This document shows positions 20,944 to 33,227 of a stretch of DNA of 64,000 nucleotides, in pieces. The DNA is from Zasmidium citrigriseum (lineage: Eukaryota; Ascomycota; Dothideomycetes; Mycosphaerellales; Mycosphaerellaceae): the NCBI GenBank assembly GCA_002786025.1, contig NHNW01000019.1:496001-560000 (forward strand), read 5' to 3'. Positions within the stretch are counted from its first letter, which is position 1; each line of letters starts with the position of its first letter. The position numbers were made by a program, and so were the translations under genes. Below the pieces are notes generated by a model. The model saw nothing but the letters and a program-made list of their open reading frames with translations, did no database searches and had not been told where the DNA came from.

Positions 20944-21558
20944 ATGAACGAAGACCTCCGATCGCCCATGATGGAGAACACAACTTCAGTCTTCCGCTTG
21001 ATGGACCTTCCACCAGAACTCCGCGAAGAAGTATACTACCACGCCTCGCCGTCATTCCCTCCACTGGAGATCAACAAGCCGGACCTGGCAAGGGTTCCTG
21101 CAATCGCACAATTATCACGCCAGACACGCAAGGAAGCCCTGGCTGTCTTCTATCGACACCGTGAGATTCACATGAGTCTCCATTGCGATCGCGACATCCT
21201 TAACACCACAGGCTGGCTAGACTCGTGTGCGAAGAACGCCGAGCTCTCGAACAAGATCAACATCAGTGGACACTTCCGATACCTCAACACCTTTACAGTC
21301 ATCATTACCTGCTCGAAGAAGGACCCCCAGTTCAAAGTCAATGTGGAATACAAGTTGGAACCGCCGCCATCTGGCAGTCGGCCTAGTCGCTCGCTCAGGA
21401 AACGAACCGAGGAGGATGTTGCGATCATGGAGCATGAAGTCTCGCATTACCTGGAGAACAAGCTGTCATATCGGCCAGATGATCGCAAAGGGCGACTGAC
21501 CGTCGGCGAAGTAAAGTCGATTGTGAACATTGTACGAAAGGTCTCGGGCTGTGCTTGA
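20944..21558 (+). CDS. Small F-box-like/2EXR-type protein, 204 aa
   Basis: The N-terminal half fits the abundant fungal family that opens with an F-box-like LPPELR-x-E-[IV]Y motif (residues about 22-29: LPPELREEVY) followed by a block for ancestral residue conservation, here IAQLSRQTRKEALAVFY (about 56-72). The rest is helical with a basic SRPSRSLRKR patch. Members are often called F-box or 2EXR proteins; real association with SCF ubiquitin ligases is not shown for most. ATG at 20944 is the first in frame; a second ATG lies eight codons on. No intron. Function unknown. Confidence 0.62.
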   Translation: MNEDLRSPMMENTTSVFRLMDLPPELREEVYYHASPSFPPLEINKPDLARVPAIAQLSRQTRKEALAVFYRHREIHMSLHCDRDILNTTGWLDSCAKNAELSNKINISGHFRYLNTFTVIITCSKKDPQFKVNVEYKLEPPPSGSRPSRSLRKRTEEDVAIMEHEVSHYLENKLSYRPDDRKGRLTVGEVKSIVNIVRKVSGCA

Positions 21559-22976
21559 CCTGGAGGCCATATCGAGAAACGGCAGAAACATATCGACTCT
21601 GCTTGGGTTCAGCTTCGACGTTACCAAGCTCGCAGCTCTGTCCACGGCTTCATCAATTCATACATGTCCTCAATAATGTGTCGGCAAGAGTCGACAAACA
21701 GCCATAGCTCTCAAACCCTATTGACACATGATTCAGTACGCCATCTCCAAGTTCGAACTCCCTTCCACAGCCTTCGCGAATTATCGTGAGCACAGCGGTG
21801 AAGCCACTCTTCGCTGGTCGTCTGTCATCTATGCAGTCCACGTTGGCACCTGTCACGGCAGTGAACTAGAGCGGGCGAAAGACAGCATACCCTCGTTATC
21901 TAGTGTCGGGATGAACCCGGCGTCTTTCGTGGGATCCATCCACCAGTGCCGAGGGCCAAGAGCGACGTCATCTGACCCTGCGTCGCCCCAGAGTACTGAA
22001 ATAAAACGGGCGGGCGACGATCCTGCGAAGAAGCTTTACGAGTTGGGACGACGGCAGCAAATTGCTGTCGCTCGCCTCGCACCTATCACAACCCAAAGGA
22101 GGCCAACCGGGCAGGTGGCATTCTACACAGCAGTATGTCGCACAGATCTATGATCCCGAGGCCATGTGCCCGAACAAGCGACGGGGGCGAGGTCATGCAT
22201 CATTGCATGCAGTGTGTGTGCGGCCCACGGACCCGCGAATCCTGAAACACCTCACTGTCAAACCAAGCGGAGAATGAGATTGCCAGCGGTTCGCGGACGG
22301 TTGTTCGGTCGTCAAACTAGTGCTAACCAGTACTGCTGTGAACGGGAGAGGGTAATTATTCCATACGTGCCATGCCGGAAAGAGAGGGTTGCAAAGCGAG
22401 CCACCGTGGTCTTTGAACCTTCGTGGTACTAGTGTATGCAGGTCTCCAAACCTTGCCGCCGCCCCCCATTACGAGTGATTGAGCACCCAGTGCCTCAACT
22501 GCCTCCTCCTATCGTCTATCACTTGTGCGCGCAGAGGGTGTCGAGTGTGCCTGCGCAGTGTCGAGCAGGCGCAAAGAACACTGCCGCGTCATTTCTTTTC
22601 ATTATCCGCCCTTTGTGGTGGAGCGCGCGCCATACACCAGCACCAGCACCAGCACCCCAGCAGGCTGGATCCTGGCGACTCGTGGATGTCCTTCGCTTAC
22701 TAGTCGCCGTGGACGTCGCTGCTGTTTCTGCAAGCACCTGCACAGCGACAGCATCTTCATTCCACCCGCGCCTACCCCGATCTTCCCTTTCATCGCCGCC
22801 GCCGTACGCAGGTACTCGACCGACTCCGCCTTGCCGACACTGGACGAGCGATAGCTCGCAGTCGGCCACCCGCCGCCACGACGAAGAGGCCATTCCCTTT
22901 CCCTCACTCAGGGCAGCGATCCAAGCTGCCATGCCCTCCTAACCACCTGCGACCCTCTTCCACGATATCCTCAAAT
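21559..22976. other. Long 5' region of the group III histidine kinase gene
   Basis: About 1.4 kb without a supportable gene. The part next to the kinase (about 22450-22976) is pyrimidine-rich with many short frames, consistent with a long 5' leader. It contains a short CACCAG repeat at 22635-22656. Frames such as 21728-22153 have no protein-like content. Confidence 0.5.
22635..22656 (+). repeat. CACCAG microsatellite
   Basis: Just over three and a half head-to-tail copies of CACCAG in the presumed leader of the histidine kinase gene. Confidence 0.8.
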
Positions 22977-25900
22977 ATGCCGCACGAGGAGACCTCGGCG
23001 GCGGTAGCCAGCATACTATCCAATTTTGCGAAACAATACCAGCCCCTCGAACCCGACTCCTTTCCAGCGTCCGCGATCGCCAATGGCATCAAGGCGAACC
23101 GCATCACCCTGCCCGGCGACGACACGGTCGAGAAGCGCACCCTGGAGCGCGAGCTGACCGCGCTGGCCACACGCATTCAATTCCTTGAGGCCAGGGCCAA
23201 CAGTGGAACCAGCTCATTACCGATTACGCCCAACGAACCTCTATCATCAGCCTTTCCATCAGATAGTCCTGCATCACCGCGAACCTCTGCCGCTCTCAAC
23301 CCCCGCCAGCGATCGGCGTCATGGGTCAACAGTCTACTCGCCAAGAGCGAAGGGGAACCCCATTCGCGCCAGCTCACCGAGGAACAATTTGCCTTCTTAC
23401 GAGAGCACATCGACCAGCAGGCTCAAGAGATCAGGAGTCAGAAAGATTTCATTGACAGTATAAAGTCACAACTCACCCATCAACAAAACGCGACCAAGGC
23501 CGCGCTGGACACTCTGGGCAATTCTCAGTCTATAGACCAGCTGAAGCGCGAGATTGAGAAGAATGCACAAATCAACGCCACGTACCAGAAGGTCCTGCGA
23601 GAAATTGGTACCATCATCACTGCAGTAGCAAATGGAGATCTCAGCAAAAAGGTTCTCATTCATGCCACCGAGAAAGATCCGGAGATTGCACGATTCAAGC
23701 ACACGATCAATACCATGGTGGACCAGCTGCAGGAGTTTGCCAGTCAAGTCACGCACTTGGCGAAAGAAGTAGGCACGGAAGGACGCCTCGGCGGACAGGC
23801 CATAGTACCTGGTGTGGACGGTATCTGGGCTGAACTCACTCAGAATGGTAGGACGACAGATTGACATGTGAAAGACACTGCTGATCGAGAATAGTGAACG
23901 TAATGGCGCAGAACCTTACAGATCAAGTGCGAGAAATCGCTGTGGTCACGACCGCAGTCGCGCAAGGTGATCTTAGCCGCAAGATTCAAAGACCAGCAAG
24001 AGGCGAGATTCTCCAGCTCCAGCAGACAATTAACGAGATGGTTGGCCAGTTGCGGACTTTCGCTACAGAAGTGACCCGAGTCTCTCGAGATGTAGGCACA
24101 GAGGGTGTCCTCGGCGGCCAGGCACAAATCGAAGGCGTGCAGGGAATGTGGAACGACCTGACAGTGAACGTCAACGCTATGGCTAACAATCTGACTGCAC
24201 AAGTACGAGACATTGCAGAAGTGACGACAGCCGTCGCCCAAGGTGATCTGACAAGACAAGTCAAAGCGCACTGCAAGGGCGAGATTCTGGCTCTCAAGAC
24301 CACCGTCAACTCCATGGTGCACCAACTACGACAATTTGCCCACGAAGTCACGAAGATCGCTCGAGAGGTCGGAACCGAAGGGCGACTTGGAGGTCAGGCC
24401 ACTGTGCATGGGGTCGAAGGAACCTGGAAAGATCTGACCGAGAACGTGAACGGAATGGCCATGAATCTCACCACTCAGGTGCGCGAGATTGCGGAAGTAA
24501 CCACAGCCGTCGCTCAGGGTGATCTCAGCAAAAAGGTGGAAGCTGAAGTGCAGGGTGAGATATTGGCCTTGAAGAACACCATCAACACCATGGTGGACCG
24601 TCTTGGCACATTCGCCTTCGAAGTCAGCAAAGTCGCCCGAGAGGTCGGAACTGAAGGAGTACTTGGGGGCCAAGCAGAGGTCAAGAATGTTGAAGGCAAA
24701 TGGAAAGATTTGACTGCCAATGTGAACACGATGGCCAACAACCTGACTGGCCAGGTGCGCAGTATCTCGGACGTCATCCAGGCCATTGCACGCGGAGACA
24801 TGAGCCAGAGGATCAAGGTCCATGCTCAAGGAGAAATCCAAACGCTGAAGGATACGATCAATGACATGGTTACACGACTTGATGCATGGTCTCTCGCCGT
24901 GAAGCGCGTGGCACGAGATGTCGGTGTCGATGGCAAGATGGGTGGTCAAGCCGAGGTGGAGGGCATCACCGGTCGCTGGAAAGAGATCACGACTGATGTC
25001 AACATCATGGCCCAAAACTTGACATCCCAAGTGCGCGCATTCGCCGACATCACGCACGCAGCAATGAAGGGCGACTTCACGAAGATGATCAATGTCGAGG
25101 CGTCCGGAGAAATGAACGAGCTCAAGAACAAGATCAACAAAATGGTTCTGAACTTGCGAGAAAGTATTCAGAAGAACAATCAGGCAAGAGAGGCAGCAGA
25201 GCTGGCCAACAAAACCAAGTCGGAATTCCTGGCGAACATGTCTCACGAGATCCGAACGCCAATGAACGGCATCATTGGAATGACCCAACTCACTCTCGAC
25301 ACCGAGCTGGAGCAAAATCAGCGAGACATGTTGAACATCGTCTTTTCGCTTGCAAACAGCTTACTGACCATCATTGACGACATTCTTGATATTTCCAAGA
25401 TTGAAGCCAACCGCATGATCTTGGAGGAAGAGCCATTCTCCCTGCGAAGTCTGGTGTTTAACAGCCTCAAGTCTCTCGCGGTGAGGGCCAACGAAAAGGA
25501 CATTAGCTTGATCTACGACACCGACAGCTCCGTCCCCGATTACGTTGTTGGCGATTCCTTCCGTCTGCGTCAGATCATTCTAAACCTTGCTGGCAACGCC
25601 ATCAAGTTCACGGAGCACGGAGAAGTGCGCGTCCGGATTGAATCGGACCACAGCGTCGTGTGTGACGAAGGCGAGGTCGTCGTCAAGTTTGCCGTAAAGG
25701 ACACTGGTATCGGCATCCACTCGAACAAACTCGACCTCATTTTCGATACATTCCAGCAAGCGGATGGGTCTACCACGCGCAAGTTCGGTGGCACTGGCTT
25801 AGGTCTGTCGATCTCGAGGCGACTCGTCACGCTCATGCGTGGTAAGATGTGGGTAGAGTCATCGTACGGCCAAGGCAGTACGTTCTTCTTCACATGCGTC

Positions 25901-27023
25901 GTCCGCCTAGGCCCACACGACCCGCAAAGAGTAATGCCACAACTTCAGCAATATCGGAAGCACAAGGTGCTCTTCGTTGATAATGGCAACACCGATCATG
26001 CCGATGACATTGCGGACAACATCAAAGCACTGGACCTCGTTCCCGTCGTTGTGGGCAATGGCAGAACGGCACCCGGCGAGATCAATCCCGACGACTCGTA
26101 TGACTGTGTCATCGTCGACAACAGTGAGACGGCGCAGAAGCTTCGCAGCTTGGAGCGCTTCAAATACATCCCGATTGTCATGCTGGCGCCACAGATATCA
26201 GTCAACTTCAAGACGGCGTTGGAGAATGGCATATCGAGCTATATGACAACGCCATGCTTACCAATTGATCTGGGTAACGCATTGATCCCGGCACTGGAGG
26301 GACGAGCGGCGCCGATCTCAGCTGATCACTCTCGGACATTTGACATACTCCTGGCAGAGGACAACGCGGTCAATCAAAAACTGGCCGTCAAGATACTGAC
26401 GAAACACAATCACAAGGTCACCGTTGCCAACAACGGATTGGAGGCCTTTGAGGCAATCAAGAAGAAGCGATTCGACGTCGTCCTCATGGACGTGCAGATG
26501 CCCGTCATGGGAGGATTCGAGGCCACCGCCAAGATTCGCGAATACGAAAAGGCACACGAGCTGGCAAGGTCTCCCATTGTAGCGCTCACTGCGCACGCTA
26601 TGCTTGGCGACCGGGAGAAGTGCATCCAGGCGCAGATGGATGAATATCTCTCGAAGCCATTGAAACCAAACCAGCTCATTCAGACCATCCTGAAATGTGC
26701 TACTCTCGGCGGTGCGTTACTCGAAAGGAAAAACGACGGGCGATCCAGCCTACACATGGAGGGAGAGAAGAATTCTGATACTAGCCCAGATCACAGCAGG
26801 TTGACGACTCCGAAACGGCCAGGAATGGAAGGCAGAGGGTACACGGAAAACGGGCCCTCTGGTCTGGAAAGTCCCGCCATCGTTACTGCCGAGCAGGAAG
26901 ATCCCCTGGCACGAGTGAGTTCATCAGAGTCTCTGCAGGTGCTTTGAAAGGAGGACTTCTAAATCAGAGAACGTGACTAACGATGTCTGGCAGGATGCGC
27001 TAGTCCGCGCGAACAGTAGCTGA
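22977..27023 (+). CDS. nik1: Group III hybrid histidine kinase (NIK1/OS-1 type, HAMP repeats)
   Basis: Cytosolic osmosensor kinase feeding the HOG MAP-kinase phosphorelay; members are the target linked to phenylpyrrole and dicarboximide fungicides. Exons 22977-23847 and 23895-26914 are joined by a 47-bp intron (GTAGGA...TAG); a third exon at 26994-27023 is likely (79-bp intron 26915-26993, GTGAGT...CTAAC...CAG), giving 1306 aa and ending DALVRANSS. Without that splice the frame stops at 26947. The N-terminus has a coiled coil (about 140-195), then six HAMP-like units, each with a V-x-x-GD[LMF] core. The H-box [10 protein letters not shown] has phospho-His at about residue 741. N, G1 (DTGIGI) and G2 ([10 protein letters not shown]) boxes are intact. 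The receiver has its phospho-Asp at about 1156 (LMDVQMP) and Lys in LSKPL. All catalytic features look functional. Confidence 0.96.
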
Positions 27024-28338
27024 AGTCAACGTCACGACGAACGAGCACGTGAGGCTGCGGCTTCAGCCCTACCGACGAGACGACACCGTTTACCATTCGA
27101 TCGATTAGCGGAACTAGTATCTTCTGGCTTTAGGTAAGGTTGGCGAAAGTGGGCGTTCTTGTTTGTTTGGCGCTGTTGTGTACTTACGTTGGCTCACGAT
27201 GCGTGGCTATTCTTGTCTTTTTGCAGGTCTGTTTTGTCCTTTGTTTGGTTACGGGAGAAGCGAGCTGGAGAGCGAACGAGAGAAGGGAAGAAGGATGGAG
27301 GCGGGTTTGTTGCAACTGGATGGACGACGCAACACGGCCTTGCTTTCACAACGCGTTGTGATATGGCATTTTCGGGCGCTTGAGCATTACTGGGGGCTAT
27401 GATATCCACCTAGGCCGTTGACGGCGAATACGCAAACCTAAACAAGCTGTGATGTTCGAGAGCGAGAGCCGCAGATTTCCTTTGCCCAATGTCGGCAATT
27501 CGAGGGCGACCCTTGGTAGACAATATCTCCCTGCAGAGCAGAGAGGTCTTTGCCGAAGATTGTAGGGCTCTGAAGATGGACGCAGAGGGCAGTCTACGTC
27601 GTACATTTGTGATGAGAGGCGGTCACCGCACTGACCGGCCGCCGGAACAAGGTTTTGGACTTGGGGTTGGCTTTGAGCCGGGGGTTGGAACTCAGCCTGA
27701 AGTGGCACCAGCATCTCTTCTACCGCGCTCTGATGACATCTGCTGACTTATGATACTAACATGGACCAGCGAATTGGAGTAACAGGGCGGCAAGCTGTGC
27801 ATTGAGATGCATTGGACGATGGCAACGTGCTTTACAAGCATTGCCGGATGAGGAGTGCGGAAGACGGGGACATGCTCGGCTGGGGTATTTTACGATTACT
27901 GAACATCGACTCTCAGCCAAGCTGTACCGCTGCTCACACCCTCATCTTTGCAACGCACTTTCCCTTCTAGAACCCTTCGAAGGCCGCAGCCCGTCCTTCT
28001 AATTACCAAGCAAGCTGGTCACACTAAGAGATCTAATTCAGTACGGTTTGATTGCTGAGTCGCACGCCTCCCAACATCGCTCTACGTAGCTTGGTCTCCA
28101 CAACACGATTCAAACTGCCTGGTCAGCCACGAGCTTGATCTCGACTGCCAGCGGCATCATCACCTGATCTGTGATCGTATATTGGATCCGGGGCCACCTC
28201 TTCTCATCCTATCTCGCCACCTTGTAACTTGTTTAGTATTTCTTGATCTCGTCAACATCCAGCAAGCATCTACTGTGGAGCCCTTGGCCTGGACGATTGT
28301 TTACTCACGTCGGTTACACAAAGAGGAAGAGGCACCCC
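27024..28338. other. Intergenic region upstream of the bZIP gene
   Basis: About 1.3 kb. Several short frames (for example 27489-27746) lack protein-like content. No recognisable RNA gene or site. Confidence 0.5.
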
Positions 28339-30194
28339 ATGGACGTGGTTACGATTGAGAAGCCGGCTACTAAGAAGCGTCGATCTCGCACGAGCAACTC
28401 TCCTGAAAACAGCGGCGATGATGGAAAGAAACGAGGGAGGCCGCGGGTCGAGAAGCAGGATGAATCTGCTGCCGATGTACGTTCTTCTCTTGCTATGCTA
28501 TACTGTGGGGCTTGAATATGCTGACCCGCTCATAGCGTCGTCGGACACAGATCCGCATGGCCCAGCGAGCCTACCGTCAACGCAAGGAGAGCACGCTGGA
28601 AGAGCTTCGCAAGCGTGTATCAGAGCTTACCAACTTGATTGAACTCATGAACAAGGCCTTTGTCGACTGTCGAGACCGTCTCGCGGCTACTGGCCTTCCT
28701 GTCAACGGCATGCAAGACTTGCAAGAGACGTCGATGCATTACGAGACTCTGATGAAGTGTGTCCGGAATCCTGGCGAAGAGTGTGATCCGGAAGTCACTC
28801 AGCTTATTCAACGAGCTTCCACGAATACCGCTGGAGCCAGCAAGTCGACAGAGCCTAAGAACGTGCCATCTTGGATGGACGAGGCTGTTCTTCAATCGGT
28901 GTCCAAGCAGCGAGGGTCGAATGTCGAAGTCGGTATGGGTTATACGATGTACCCGGACGACATGGCAATGGAATATACGGGAACTTTCGACCAGATGTCG
29001 CAGGCGTTGGTCCCATCCAAGTCACCCAGTCCGAATTCATTCGAGGCTTTCAGGGTCGAGGTGCCCAACGCTTTCTCCATGCCACCGTCGATGGCTGCTC
29101 CGGCGACGTATAGCTTCCAGGAGACGACCTTTGGAAGGCGACTCCACAGAGCATGTCTTGAACAGGGATACCAGCTGTTGCTAGATCCAGACCGGAGGCC
29201 GAAGTCGTTCGAGAGAGTCTTCAAGCTTTCGCTGATGAGCAGAGACAGATCGAAATTGGCCACGGCTATGAAGGCGCTGCTTGATCGAGGGCCTCACGAG
29301 AGTCTCAATACTAATCTCCCGTTAATCCATGTTGGCGGAGCAGGGACACATTATCCTCGTCACGATCCGTATGGCAACCTCCAGCCAAAGAAAGAATCAT
29401 GGAATCTTGGAGTCGTGGGGCCGCAGACATTAGCATTGTTAGAGAACGCAGCCCGTGACAACTTGACGACAGACATGACAGTCGACATCTCCGGCTTCGA
29501 GGGCGAGTGGTTCGATCCATACGACGTCGAGGGCTACCTGAACGAGAAGGGCATCTTCATCGATCCGTCCTCATCCTTCTCCGAAGCAGAGGTCTACATC
29601 TGGCCACCCGCCTCCTCAACAACATCCCACGCAACATTCTCCTCGGCTGCCTCCCCCAAAACGCCAGAAGGACCTGCAGGCCGCGGCCAAGAGCCACCAC
29701 GCCCCTTCGATAAAGACCAGATAGAATGGCTCTCCCGGCACGACGCCGTGCCAGAAGAATACAACGACTTTACACCCATGAACCTGACAGACATCGGGTT
29801 TTCGGACGCTTCGACGGGTTCGTGGATGAACTTCCTCCAGCCGGGCCAGGGGACGAGAGTCCATCAAACGCCCGTGCTGGATCCCACTCTGCCCAATATG
29901 AATGCGTGGGAGGGGAGTCATTCGACGGAGTTTTTGCAGGATTCGTCGAATGCGAGGATGAGTATGTTTCATAAGCCGGCGAATTCGAGGGCGCAGCCGC
30001 AGGAGAAGAAGGTGGTGATTATTGATGTGGCGAAGTTTGTAAAAGGTGAGTTCTACTGCTCCGAGATTGTAAGGCTCTTGACTGACTTGTTTGTAGTTTT
30101 GACGGTCTCAGGTGTATGTATCGGACGAACACCCGGCTTCAAGAGAAGGGATGTTGATCGGGCGCTGGCGTTGTCGTCTTTCGATGCGTTTTGA
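28339..30194 (+). CDS. bZIP transcription factor with conserved C-terminal domain
   Basis: Exons 28339-28476, 28536-30045 and 30097-30194 (introns 59 and 51 bp, GTACGT...TAG and GTGAGT...TAG) give 581 aa. The start is the first ATG in frame. A basic, Arg/Lys-rich N-terminus leads into the basic region RMAQRAYRQRKE (about residues 53-64) and a leucine zipper (about 66-100). The position that is an invariant Asn in most bZIP proteins is Ile here (QIRMAQRAYR), a variant known in some fungal bZIPs. The middle is disordered except for a conserved helical block at about 210-270 (FGRRLHRACLEQGYQLL…RVFKLSLMSRDR). The end, VCIGRTPGFKRRDVDRAL, is a C-terminal motif shared by a group of mould bZIPs and is reached correctly only after the second intron. 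Target genes are unknown. Confidence 0.88.
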
Positions 30195-30587
30195 GGGAGC
30201 TCTTAAAAAGGGATTCAGAAACGAAGCTATGTTGTACAACAGGTGTATTAAATACCACTCAGAATATACATTGAGTGAATTGCGACATTGTTCTCTTGGA
30301 TGTTTGATGGCAACGCCACGCTAGCGTTTTTCATTGTGAAGCATGCGATGCGCTACGGAAGGCCATATCAACAGCATCTTCTCCACCTCGGCTCGACCTC
30401 GACCTCGAGCAACCCCGGTCGCTTTCACATGCCAGCACATGTCATCGCCGAAGCGCTGACTGGCAAGGACACAGCTCCGCCGGACATCTCCCTCCCAACT
30501 CCGCGTCATGTGAACCACGCTCTCTTCATCCCGATGAAGCAGTAATGCCCCGATAGCAACAACAACAACCCTCAGCACTCCGCCGCC
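30195..30587. other. Intergenic region, bZIP / ABCD transporter
   Basis: Short promoter region for the transporter; the small open frames within it have no recognisable content. Confidence 0.5.
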
Positions 30588-33126
30588 ATGGCCAACCAAT
30601 CCACCCTCCGCCAGCGGCCGCAAGACCGCTTCTCCCAATACTTCGACCACTTCTACGAACGCCTCCTCGCCCGCATCGAAGCCTACCAAAACCGCAGCCC
30701 GCTGGACAAGCGCACGACGCAGCTGATAGCCACCCTCGCCCTCTCCCTCACTATCATCATCAGCGGGTACGGAGGCTACCGCTGGTACACCCGCCGCAAG
30801 AGAGAAAGAGACCTAGGTCACCGCCTCGTACGTCGCAACAGCGGTCTGCGCAGCAAAGATGGCACGCGGACGATTTTCGTGCCCTATAAAGACCGTACCA
30901 GCAAGGTCACTATACACCCTACCAAGCCCACCACGTTCGATGCACATAGGAGGTTGTTCCTCAACCCTGTGCGGCAGAGGAACTCTGGGCGAGAGGTCTC
31001 GTTGGGCGTTCCCCCGCCGAATGTCAAGCCGGGTCTGAATGTGGCTTTTGTGCATCAGTTCATGGCCATTATGCAGATTGCCGTGCCGAGGCTGGGGTCT
31101 AAAGAATCCGGATTGTTGACGTTCCATGCGTTCTTCTTGCTCCTGCGGACGTATCTCTCGCTGGTCGTTGCCCGAATGGATGGTGAGATTGTTCGAGATC
31201 TCATTGCGGGCAAGGGAAAGGACTTCCTCGTGGGGTTGACGAAATGGCTGACGGTTGGTGTTATTGGAAGCTATACCAACTCCATGATCAAGTTTCTGCA
31301 GGCCAAGATTAGTATCGCGTTCCGGACCCGGCTGACGAGGTATATCCACGATTTATATCTCGGGTCGCATATGGCGTACTACAAGATGCATTCTCTGGAT
31401 GGCGGGATTGAGCATGGAGCGGATCAGTTCATATGCCGGGATTTGACGCTGTTCTGTGACAACGCTGCTAATCTGTACTCTAGCCTGGGGAAGCCGCTTG
31501 TGGATCTGGTCACTTTCAACTATCAACTTTACAAGTCCTTGGGTCCTCTGGCACTGAGCGGGTTGCTCAGCACGTATATTGGAACTGCCATCTTGCTCAA
31601 GAAGTTGAGCCCGCCATTCGCCAAGCTCAAATCTGTCGAGGCTCGGAAAGAAGGTGACTTCAGATCACTTCACGCAAGACTGATTGCGAATGCGGAGGAA
31701 GTGGCATTCTACGCTGGCGGACCGATGGAGCATGGCCTCTTGGACCACGGCTTCAAGGAGCTGAAGAAATGGATGGAAGGGATCTACCGGGTGAAAGTTG
31801 GATACAACATGCTAGAGGACTTTGTGCTGAAGTACACCTGGTCTGCACTGGGCTATGTGATTACAAGTCTGCCAGTCTTCCTACCGGACCTTGGACTGGC
31901 ACCTGAGCCTCCATCCAAGGGCAACTCATCCCCTGAGCTGATCGAAGCTTCCGAGGGAGGCGACAGGACTGGCTCACGGACCAAACAGTTCATCACGAAC
32001 AAGAAATTGATGCTGAATCTCGCGGATGCCGGTAGCCGAATGATGTACTCGATCAAGGATCTGTCGGAACTTGCAGGCCAGACGAGCAGAGTCTTCAAAC
32101 TCATCAGCACACTGCATCGCGTACAGGCGAATGCATACCAACTACCCCCGAACGTGTACCCAGAGCCTTACAACTTAACCGATGTTGCCGGAACACTGCA
32201 CAAGGGGTACGATGGAGTTCGACTGGAGCACGTGCCAGTCGTCGCACCATCACCGTTTCCAATGGGTGGCGAGGAGTTGATTGACAACTTGTCTTTCATC
32301 GTTGGACCTGGGGACCACCTCCTTATTACCGGACCGAACGGAGCTGGGAAGTCTGCTGTAGCCAGGATCGCGGCAGGATTGTGGCCTACCTACCGAGGGT
32401 TGACCTCCAGACCGCGCAACAATGGCCAAGATGGTATCATGTTCCTCCCGCAGAAGGTCTACTTGAGCCCTGGCACTCTCAGAGATCAAGTCATCTATCC
32501 CCACACTGAGATGGACATGAGGGACGCTGGTCGACGAGAGAGCGAGTTGCAGGCCATCCTGGAGGAGGCCAAACTTGGATACATTCCTGACCGAGAGGGC
32601 GGCTGGGACACCCGGAAGATGTGGCAAGATGTGCTTAGTGGTGGCGAGAAGCAGCGCATGGGAATTGCTAGACTCTTGTACCACGAGCCGCGATATGCCT
32701 TCATTGACGAGGGTACCTCTGCCGTGAGCTCTGATGTCGAGGGCATCCTTTACGAGACTGCGAAGCGCAAGGGGATCAGTAAGTTACTCCGACCATGCTG
32801 TCTACTAATCACTGACTTTACTAGCGCTCATCACCATCTCCACTCGAGCCTCACTCAAGCGATACCATTCGTACACTCTCACCCTAGGCCTTGGCGAAGA
32901 GGCCAATGAGTATGAGTTTGTTCGCATTGGTACCGCCAGTGAAAAGAATAGCGTGTTGCAGGAGATCCAAGAACTTCGTGAGAAGCTCGCTCAAGTCGAC
33001 GAGTGGAAACAGAGGAAGCAGCAGATAGAGGAGGAGCTGAGCAAGGTGTGGGTTTCTGGAAAGCAGGAACTGGAACCACCTCAGTACCAGCAGGAAGGCA
33101 CCGAGACGGAAGCAGCAACGACGTGA
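30588..33126 (+). CDS. Peroxisomal ABC half-transporter, subfamily D (PXA1/PXA2-like)
   Basis: Imports long-chain acyl-CoAs into peroxisomes for beta-oxidation, working as a dimer of half-transporters. Exons 30588-32778 and 32825-33126 (46-bp intron, GTAAGT...TAG) give 830 aa. The N-terminus has a hydrophobic segment at about 48-66. The membrane domain carries the ABCD EAA-like motif NAEEVAFYAGG (about 367-377). The nucleotide-binding domain has Walker A GPNGAGKS at 582-589, signature LSGGEKQR at 683-690, Walker B-like YAFIDEGTSA, and, in the second exon, ITISTRASLKRYH with the switch region in which His is replaced by Arg (STR in place of the usual SH-x). A C-terminal coiled coil and Gln/Glu-rich tail follow. 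The lack of the canonical switch His is family-wide variation or a local loss; I cannot tell which. Whether it is the Pxa1 or Pxa2 orthologue is open. Confidence 0.92.
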
Positions 33127-33227
33127 TGATTGACGTACGATATCGGCATCCTAGCCGCACCCTTCATCTGTCTCGCCTCTCACGGCATTGCTATTATTAT
33201 CGAGCACCTGACGACCTAAGATACCCT

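Noticed and set aside
21745..21760. AGTTCGAACTCCC resembling a tRNA T-arm
   Set aside because: No A box, acceptor stem or cloverleaf could be formed around it.
24326..25315. Long minus-strand frame of 329 aa opposite the HAMP repeats
   Set aside because: A shadow of the repeated HAMP coding sequence; its apparent repeats mirror the sense repeats.
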